A stretch of 9,826 bases of DNA from Alistipes sp. (GTDB lineage Bacteria; Bacteroidota; Bacteroidia; Bacteroidales; Rikenellaceae), in the NCBI GenBank assembly GCA_017391665.1, contig JAFOXS010000199.1, forward strand, positions 1 through 9,826, read 5' to 3'. The first letter of the stretch is position 1, and each line of letters begins with the position of its first letter. The notes below the pieces were generated by a model. The model did no database searches and was not told the origin of the DNA. It saw nothing but the letters and a program-made list of their open reading frames with translations. A program made the translations under genes and the position numbers. Of the stretch, positions 4,445 to 9,826 are shown piece after piece.

Positions 4445-5188
4445 ATGTTTTCAATTTTATATTACATTTTTACCTTGTTGCAGGTTACTGTCTTGTTCAT
4501 CGTTTCGATCATTGTTTTGATTGTAACATATCCTTTTGACAAGAGTCGCCGCTGGGTGCATGAGTGCTCGCGTTTGATCTGTTTCTTGCTGTACGATTTT
4601 TTCCCTTTTGCAAAGCGTACGATTGAGGGCGCAGAGCATATTGATAAGAAAAAACCGTACGTCATGGTGCTGAATCATAATTCGGGTTTTGATATCTTTA
4701 CTGCATACAAGATTCCGCTCAACTTCCGCTGGGTGTCCAAGCGTGAGGTCTTCTGGGTTCCGTTCATGGGCCCGCTGCTCTCTATTCATGGTGATATCCC
4801 CATCGAGCGAGGCAACCCCAAGAAGGCTATGGAGAAGGTTTCTCGTCTGGGTAAGCTGTGGCTTAAGCGAGGTGCTACGGTGGCTATCTTCCCCGAGGGC
4901 ACACGTTCGAAGGATGGCGAGATTCACAACTTCAAACTCGGTGCCTTCAGCCTTGCCAAGGAGGCAGGCGTGGATATCCTGCCCGTTGTGATGACCGGCA
5001 CGACCGATGCGTTTAAGAAGGGCTGGCTGGTCAATTGGCGCCATCGCGTAGCAATTCGAGTATTGGAGCCTGTGTCAGCCGAGGCGGTTGCCGCTACGGG
5101 TACCAAGGAGCTCTCACAGCAGGTGCATGATCGCATGGTTACGGCATTGGCAGAGTTGCGCAAGGATGTGGCTGCGGAGAAAAAATAG
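4445..5188 (+). CDS. plsC: 1-acyl-sn-glycerol-3-phosphate acyltransferase PlsC
   Basis: A 247-residue membrane-associated acyltransferase that makes phosphatidic acid from lysophosphatidic acid and an acyl donor. All four family motifs are present in order. Motif I is NHNSGFD (77-83), with catalytic H78 and D83. Motif II is GDIPIERG (116-123), with R122. Motif III is FPEGTRS (149-155), which binds the substrate phosphate. Motif IV is LPVVMTG (179-185). An N-terminal hydrophobic stretch (about 4-29) should be a membrane anchor, and a second hydrophobic patch at 44-54 may be a re-entrant segment, as known for the family. The C-terminus is a charged, Ala/Lys-rich tail. The gene has its own consensus promoter and is followed after 77 nt by parE on the same strand. 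No terminator lies between them, so some co-transcription with the topoisomerase genes is possible. Close relatives include other lipid acyltransferases such as OlsA, but the motif set and length favour PlsC. Confidence 0.93.
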   Translation: MFSILYYIFTLLQVTVLFIVSIIVLIVTYPFDKSRRWVHECSRLICFLLYDFFPFAKRTIEGAEHIDKKKPYVMVLNHNSGFDIFTAYKIPLNFRWVSKREVFWVPFMGPLLSIHGDIPIERGNPKKAMEKVSRLGKLWLKRGATVAIFPEGTRSKDGEIHNFKLGAFSLAKEAGVDILPVVMTGTTDAFKKGWLVNWRHRVAIRVLEPVSAEAVAATGTKELSQQVHDRMVTALAELRKDVAAEKK

Positions 5189-5233
5189 TTCAGAAAAATA
5201 AGCCGAGTGTCGCGAATTGTCACTTTCGATGAT

Positions 5234-5241
5234 TTATTTTG
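5234..5241 (+). promoter_or_regulatory. Possible -7 box for the parE-parC operon
   Basis: TTATTTTG differs from TAnnTTTG at one of the six fixed bases, and no TTTG lies 20 nt upstream. It would start transcription near 5248, just before parE. Kept only because the plsC-parE gap (77 nt) is long for a tight operon and has nothing better. Confidence 0.25.
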
Positions 5242-5265
5242 CGGCATTCTGGAGTAGATAAGATT

Positions 5266-7137
5266 ATGGCAAACGATAAGAATAAAAATATTCAGACGGT
5301 GGCGTATGACGATGACGCCATCAAAACTCTCTCTCCGCGCGAGCATCTGCGTCTTCGTCCGGGTATGTATATCGGCAAGCTGGGCGATGGCTCGCAGCCT
5401 GACGATGGTATCTATGTGCTTATCAAGGAGACTGTCGATAACTCTATCGACGAGTTTATCATGGGTGCTGGCGACAAGATCGAGATTACGATCGAGGATA
5501 ACGTTGTGACGGTTCGTGACTATGGTCGAGGTATCCCTCTCAAGTCGTTGTCGGCGGCCGTTAGCCAGATGAATACGGGCGGAAAGTATGAGGGCGATGC
5601 CTTCAAGAAGACCGTCGGTTTGAATGGTGTGGGTGTGAAGGCCGTGAATATGCTTTCGAGCGAGTTTACAGCGCGCTCGGTGCGCGATGGCGAGGCACAT
5701 ACGGTAACCTTCTCGCAGGGTCTGGAACTTACCGACCGCTGGGAGAGTGGCGTCGAGGAGCGCAACGGAACGATGATTCGCTTCCGAGTGGATGAGCAGA
5801 TCTTCGGTCAGTATAGCTACAATCTGGACTATGTGGAGCAGATGGTGCGTAACTACACCTACCTGAATCTTGGTCTGAAGATTATCCTCAATGGACAGGA
5901 GTTCGTATCGAAGAACGGTCTATTGGATCTGGTTAATGATAACCTCTCGGAGGAGCCTCTATATCCGCCCATCTATCTCTCGGGCGACGATATCGATGTG
6001 GTAATTACCCACGGTACGGGTTATGGCGAGAGTTATTATTCGTTTGTCAATGGCCAGTACACGCCACAGGGCGGTACGCATCAGGCGGCATTCCGTGCCT
6101 CGGTAGCAAAGGTGGTGAAGGAGTTCCTGAAGAAGGATTACGATCCGGCCGATGTGCGTACGTCAATCATTGCAGCCGTGTCGGTTCGCATGAACGATCC
6201 TGTATTTGAGTCGCAGACCAAGATCAAACTCGGCTCGAAGGAGATTGCTCCTGGTGTGTCGATGCAGCAGTTTGTGGGTGATTTCCTGGCAACGAACCTC
6301 GATAACTATCTCCACAAGCATCCCGAGACAGCGCAGGTGCTGCAGAAGAAGATCACCGAGAATGAGAAGGCTCGCAAGGCTATCTCGGGTATTCAGAAGA
6401 AGGCTCGTGAGACGGCAAAGAAGGTGGCGGTGAACAACCGTAAGCTGCGCGACTGCAAGGTGCATCTGACCGATAGCAAGAATCCTCTGTCGGAGAAGAC
6501 TATGATCTTCATTACCGAGGGCTTGTCGGCTATGGGTCCCATCACGATGACGCGTGATGCCATGACGCAGGCCGTTTTCTGCCTTCGTGGTAAGCCTCTG
6601 AACTGTTATGGACTGACCAAGAAGGTGGTCTATGAGAATGAGGAGTTTAACCTTTTGCAGGCGGCCCTGAATATTGAGGATGGCCTGGAGAATCTGCGTT
6701 TTAACAAGGTAATCATCGCAACCGATGCCGATGTGGATGGTATGCACATCCGTCTGCTGATGACCTCGTTCTTCGTGCAGTTCTTCCCCGAATTAATCCG
6801 TGCCGGTCACCTCTACATCCTGCAGACCCCTCTGTTCCGTGTGCAGAACAAGAAGGAGAACTTCTACTGCTACACCGATGAGGAGCGCCAGAAGGCAATC
6901 AAACGTTGTGGCGCAAGTGCCGAGATCACGCGATTCAAGGGTTTGGGTGAGATCTCGCCCGAGGAGTTCAAGGATCTTATTGGTGAGAATATGCGCCTGG
7001 ACAAGGTGCGTCTTACCAAGGACGATCCCATCTCGGATATGCTGGAGTTCTATATGGGTAAGAATACCTTCGAGCGCCAGAACTTTATTGTAAACAATCT
7101 CCGTATCGAGGAGGATATCGAAGAGCAAATAGCATAA
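5266..7137 (+). CDS. parE: DNA topoisomerase IV subunit B (ParE), type IIA ATPase subunit
   Basis: A 623-residue ATPase subunit that with ParC decatenates daughter chromosomes and relaxes supercoils. The GHKL ATPase domain shows IKETVDNSIDE (53-63), with catalytic E55 and Mg-binding N59; VRDYGRGIP (83-91), with D85; the lid GLNGVGVKAVN (118-128); and the transducer QTKIKL (317-322), with the gamma-phosphate-sensing K319. The TOPRIM domain has E418 in ITEGLSAMGP (416-425), RGKPLN (441-446) and DADVDG (487-492), whose acidic residues bind catalytic Mg2+. RFKGLGE (556-562) and the terminal LEFYMGKNT (593-601) complete the fold. The length is that of ParE, without the GyrB insert of gamma-proteobacteria. 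ATG 5266 is preferred over an in-frame TTG at 5239: it has GGAG 11 nt upstream and yields a normal N-terminus. The stop lies 11 nt before parC, so the two are co-transcribed. The segment after E418 is atypical (see findings). Confidence 0.96.
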   Translation: MANDKNKNIQTVAYDDDAIKTLSPREHLRLRPGMYIGKLGDGSQPDDGIYVLIKETVDNSIDEFIMGAGDKIEITIEDNVVTVRDYGRGIPLKSLSAAVSQMNTGGKYEGDAFKKTVGLNGVGVKAVNMLSSEFTARSVRDGEAHTVTFSQGLELTDRWESGVEERNGTMIRFRVDEQIFGQYSYNLDYVEQMVRNYTYLNLGLKIILNGQEFVSKNGLLDLVNDNLSEEPLYPPIYLSGDDIDVVITHGTGYGESYYSFVNGQYTPQGGTHQAAFRASVAKVVKEFLKKDYDPADVRTSIIAAVSVRMNDPVFESQTKIKLGSKEIAPGVSMQQFVGDFLATNLDNYLHKHPETAQVLQKKITENEKARKAISGIQKKARETAKKVAVNNRKLRDCKVHLTDSKNPLSEKTMIFITEGLSAMGPITMTRDAMTQAVFCLRGKPLNCYGLTKKVVYENEEFNLLQAALNIEDGLENLRFNKVIIATDADVDGMHIRLLMTSFFVQFFPELIRAGHLYILQTPLFRVQNKKENFYCYTDEERQKAIKRCGASAEITRFKGLGEISPEEFKDLIGENMRLDKVRLTKDDPISDMLEFYMGKNTFERQNFIVNNLRIEEDIEEQIA

Positions 7138-7148
7138 TACAAGCGTAA

Positions 7149-9826
7149 ATGGCTGAGAATATAGATATTAAAAATGAGAATCTGGCTGTCGCCCCGACCG
7201 TGGAGGCTGCACCGCAGGCGACATCTCGCGCAGAGAGCAAGTATGATCGTCTGATGGGTGAGGAGGGCGTGCGTAAACTTACGGGTATGTACAAGAACTG
7301 GTTCTTGGACTACGCCTCGTATGTTATCCTTGAGCGTGCCGTGCCGCATGTCGATGACGGATTGAAGCCCGTGCAGCGTCGTATTCTACATACGATGAAG
7401 AAGCATTGTGCCGATGGCGTGCGTACCAAGGTGCAGAGCATCGTGGGTGATGTGATGAAGTACCACCCTCATGGTGATGCATCCATCAAGGATGCGCTGG
7501 TGCAGCTGGGACAGAAGGGTCTGCTTATCGATACGCAGGGTAACTGGGGTAATATCCTTACGGGTGATGATGCCGCAGCGGGTCGTTATATCGAGGCTCG
7601 ACTGTCGAAGTTTGCCCTTGATGTTGTCTATAACAACAAGACAACAGAGTGGATGCGTTCTTACGATGGCCGCAACGAGGAGCCTGTAACCTTGCCCGTA
7701 AAGTTCCCTCTCCTGTTGGCGCAGGGTACCGAGGGTATTGCCGTAGGTCTGGCGTCGAAGATTCTGCCGCACAACTTCAATGAGCTTATCTCGGCATGTA
7801 TTGCCCATCTCAAGGGTGAGGATTTTCAGCTTCTGCCCGACTTCCCGACGGGAGGTCTGATGGATGCAAGTCGTTACAACGACGGTTTGCGCGGTGGTGC
7901 GGTAAAGGTGCGTGCCCGCATCTCGAAGATTGACAAACGTACGCTTGCGATTACCGAGATACCCTTCTCTACCACTTCGGAGTCTATCAAGGACTCTATC
8001 CTGAAGGCTAATGAGAATGGCAAGATAAAGATCAAGAAGGTTGATGATTTGACAGCCGACAAGGTGGAGATTATAATCCATGTGGCAAATGACGAGTCGA
8101 GCGACAAGACCATCGATGCGCTCTACGCCTTCACGTCGTGTGAGGTGTCGATCTCGCCCAATGCCTGCGTTATCATGGATGAGAAACCCCATTTTATGGG
8201 CGTTAAGGATATTCTTCGCCACTCGGCCGACCATACGCGCAATCTGCTTGGTCGCGAGCTGGAGATTCGTCTGGATGAGCTCAATGAGGCGTGGCATGCT
8301 GCATCGCTGGAGCGCATCTTCATTGAGAATAAACTCTACGAACTTATCGAAGGTCGTCGTACGCCCGAGGAGGCTTATGCTGCCGTGGATAAGGGTTTGG
8401 AGCCCTTTAAAAAGTTGTTGCGCCGCGAGGTGACGATGGAGGATGTGAAGCGCCTGACGGAGCTTAAATTCATCCGTATATCACGCTTTGACAAGGATAA
8501 GAACGATAACGAGATTAAGCGCATCGAGGAGGATATCAAGGCTACGCAGTACGATCTGGATCATCTTACGGATTATGCCATTGCCTACTATAAGCGCATC
8601 GGCGAGAAGTATGGCAAGGGTCGTGAGCGTAAGACTGAGATTCGTGAGTTCGATACCATCGAGGCTACGAAGGTGGCCGTAACCAACGCTAAGCTATATG
8701 TCGATAGGGCAGAGGGCTTCTTCGGCATCGGTAAGGGTATGAAGGATGCCGAGTTTGTCTGCGACTGTAGTGATATTGACGATGTGATTGTAATCCTCAA
8801 GGATGGCCGCTATGTGATAAAGAAGGTTGCCGATAAGGACTTCTTCGATAAGAATATCTACTATATCGGCGTCTTTAAGCGTAATGATGAGCGCACGATA
8901 TACAATGTCCTCTACCGCGATGGCCGTCCCGGCAGTGCTATCATGATGAAGCGTTGCGCAATCAAGAGCATTACACGCGACAAGGTCTATGATTTGACCA
9001 AGGGTACTCCCAAGAGCGAGATTATATACATGTCGGTTAATCCCAATGGTGAGGCCGAGGTGCTGAAGATATACTTCCGACCCCGTCCCCGTCTAAAGAA
9101 GGTGATTACCGATCTGGACTTCTCGACTGTTGCGATTAAGGGACGTCAGAGTCAGGGTAACCTCTTCTCGCGTTACAGCATCCATAAGATCGTACTCAAG
9201 GAGAAGGGTACATCGACGCTCGGCGGTCAGAATATATGGTTCGATGAGGATGTGCGCCGCCTCAATGTCGATGGTCGAGGCTTGCTGCTCGGCGAGTTTA
9301 AGGGCGACGATAAGATTGTAGTGTGGACATCGAAGAACCAGTATTACATTACAGGTTTCAGTGTCGATCAGCACTTCCCCGATGAGACCATCCGTGTGGA
9401 GAAATTTGTCGCAGGTCGTATCTATAGCCTCTGCTACTACGATCGAGAGCAGAAGTACTACTATATGAAGCGCTTCCAGTTGGAGGCAAGCGAGAAGTTG
9501 CAGTCGTTCCTCGATGAGGATTCGTTGGCCGATTTCGTATGCATTACAGGTGTTGAGGGTGCTAAACTTATAGTTACATATCAGGGTGCGCATGCTGCGC
9601 GTCCTGCCGATGAGGTGGATGTTGATTCGTTCATCGGCGTGAAGAGCCATCGTGCCAAGGGTAAGCGTATTACTACGTACGATGTGGAGTCGTTGTCATT
9701 CCTTGAGCCCGAGTTGCCTCCTCAGCCCGAGACAGCAGAGCCTATGGAGGATGATGCCCCCGAGGTAGATCTCGACAGCATGAATGAGGCTGTCGCAGCG
9801 CGTGATGAGGAGAATCCTATTGAGGA
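7149..9826 (+). CDS. parC: DNA topoisomerase IV subunit A (ParC), 3' end outside window
   Basis: An open frame of 892 codons from ATG 7149 to the window edge without a stop. This is the DNA-cleaving subunit partnering ParE. A variable, probably disordered N-terminus (1-44) precedes the winged-helix domain: YASYVILERAVPHVDDGLKP (55-74), QRRIL (76-80), YHPHGDASIKDAL (105-117, the quinolone-pocket helix) and the active site AAAGRYIEARLS (142-153), with R146 and the DNA-linking Y147. LAQGTEGIAVGL and LLPDFPTGG follow in the tower region. The charged C-gate coiled coil ends near YGKGRERKTEI (488-498). The rest is a beta-pinwheel-type C-terminal domain, with no canonical GyrA box (QRRGGKG), only a loose GRQSQGN at 665-671, favouring ParC over GyrA. 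The last ~40 residues seen are Pro/Glu/Asp-rich, a typical acidic tail, so the stop is probably not far beyond the edge. Confidence 0.96.
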   Translation, partial: MAENIDIKNENLAVAPTVEAAPQATSRAESKYDRLMGEEGVRKLTGMYKNWFLDYASYVILERAVPHVDDGLKPVQRRILHTMKKHCADGVRTKVQSIVGDVMKYHPHGDASIKDALVQLGQKGLLIDTQGNWGNILTGDDAAAGRYIEARLSKFALDVVYNNKTTEWMRSYDGRNEEPVTLPVKFPLLLAQGTEGIAVGLASKILPHNFNELISACIAHLKGEDFQLLPDFPTGGLMDASRYNDGLRGGAVKVRARISKIDKRTLAITEIPFSTTSESIKDSILKANENGKIKIKKVDDLTADKVEIIIHVANDESSDKTIDALYAFTSCEVSISPNACVIMDEKPHFMGVKDILRHSADHTRNLLGRELEIRLDELNEAWHAASLERIFIENKLYELIEGRRTPEEAYAAVDKGLEPFKKLLRREVTMEDVKRLTELKFIRISRFDKDKNDNEIKRIEEDIKATQYDLDHLTDYAIAYYKRIGEKYGKGRERKTEIREFDTIEATKVAVTNAKLYVDRAEGFFGIGKGMKDAEFVCDCSDIDDVIVILKDGRYVIKKVADKDFFDKNIYYIGVFKRNDERTIYNVLYRDGRPGSAIMMKRCAIKSITRDKVYDLTKGTPKSEIIYMSVNPNGEAEVLKIYFRPRPRLKKVITDLDFSTVAIKGRQSQGNLFSRYSIHKIVLKEKGTSTLGGQNIWFDEDVRRLNVDGRGLLLGEFKGDDKIVVWTSKNQYYITGFSVDQHFPDETIRVEKFVAGRIYSLCYYDREQKYYYMKRFQLEASEKLQSFLDEDSLADFVCITGVEGAKLIVTYQGAHAARPADEVDVDSFIGVKSHRAKGKRITTYDVESLSFLEPELPPQPETAEPMEDDAPEVDLDSMNEAVAARDEENPIE

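Noticed and set aside
5239..5265. Upstream TTG start for parE adding nine residues
   Set aside because: The ATG at 5266 has a better GGAG spacing and gives the usual N-terminus; the added residues show no conservation I recognise, and the TTG overlaps the possible -7 box.
4924..5700. 258-codon antisense frame bridging plsC and parE
   Set aside because: Crosses two clear genes and their gap. It looks like a coding shadow with no recognisable family.
7386..8297. 303-codon antisense frame inside parC
   Set aside because: Shadow of parC codon bias; the protein is rich in Leu, Arg and His with no domain signature, while the opposite strand encodes conserved ParC motifs throughout.
1..9826. Mobile elements, CRISPR arrays, toxin-antitoxin or phage-defence genes
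   Set aside because: No transposase, integrase, repeat-spacer pattern or defence-type protein is visible, and all long frames are housekeeping genes of uniform codon use.

Overview
The window is ordinary chromosomal DNA of a member of the Bacteroidota, most likely order Bacteroidales. The evidence is the promoter grammar (several TAnnTTTG -7 boxes, one with a TTTG -33 box exactly 20 nt upstream), the A/T-rich and mostly Shine-Dalgarno-poor leaders, and the protein types, especially ParE/ParC and the long TrpB. A Rikenellaceae/Alistipes-like source is only a guess. Nothing indicates a mobile element, prophage, CRISPR array, rRNA or tRNA.

Layout from left to right: (1) the 3' end of a plus-strand gene with a thioredoxin-fold-like C-terminus. 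It converges with and overlaps the copper-homeostasis-family gene cutC on the minus strand, and its apparent intrinsic terminator lies inside cutC. (2) rsmA (ksgA), the 16S rRNA dimethyladenosine transferase, divergent from cutC and possibly transcribed with almost no 5' leader. (3) A 280-bp non-genic region holding a promoter, a short leader peptide with three consecutive Trp codons, a perfect antiterminator pairing and a strong intrinsic terminator. This is a complete ribosome-mediated tryptophan attenuator in front of a long-form trpB (TrpB2). (4) A strong terminator shared with a convergent minus-strand metallo-beta-lactamase-fold hydrolase. (5) A 240-bp divergent region with consensus promoters for that hydrolase and for plsC, a 1-acylglycerol-3-phosphate acyltransferase. 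(6) parE and parC, the two topoisomerase IV subunits, 11 nt apart in an apparent operon; parC runs off the right edge without a stop.

Functionally these are housekeeping genes: ribosome maturation (RsmA), tryptophan synthesis or indole salvage (TrpB), phospholipid synthesis (PlsC) and chromosome decatenation (ParE/ParC). The strongest signal is the trp attenuator. Its leader peptide, antiterminator and terminator fit together with the spacing needed for control by Trp-tRNA supply. Lesser points are a terminator embedded antisense in cutC, a possibly leaderless rsmA mRNA, a three-copy octamer around the attenuator, and an unusual TOPRIM motif in ParE.
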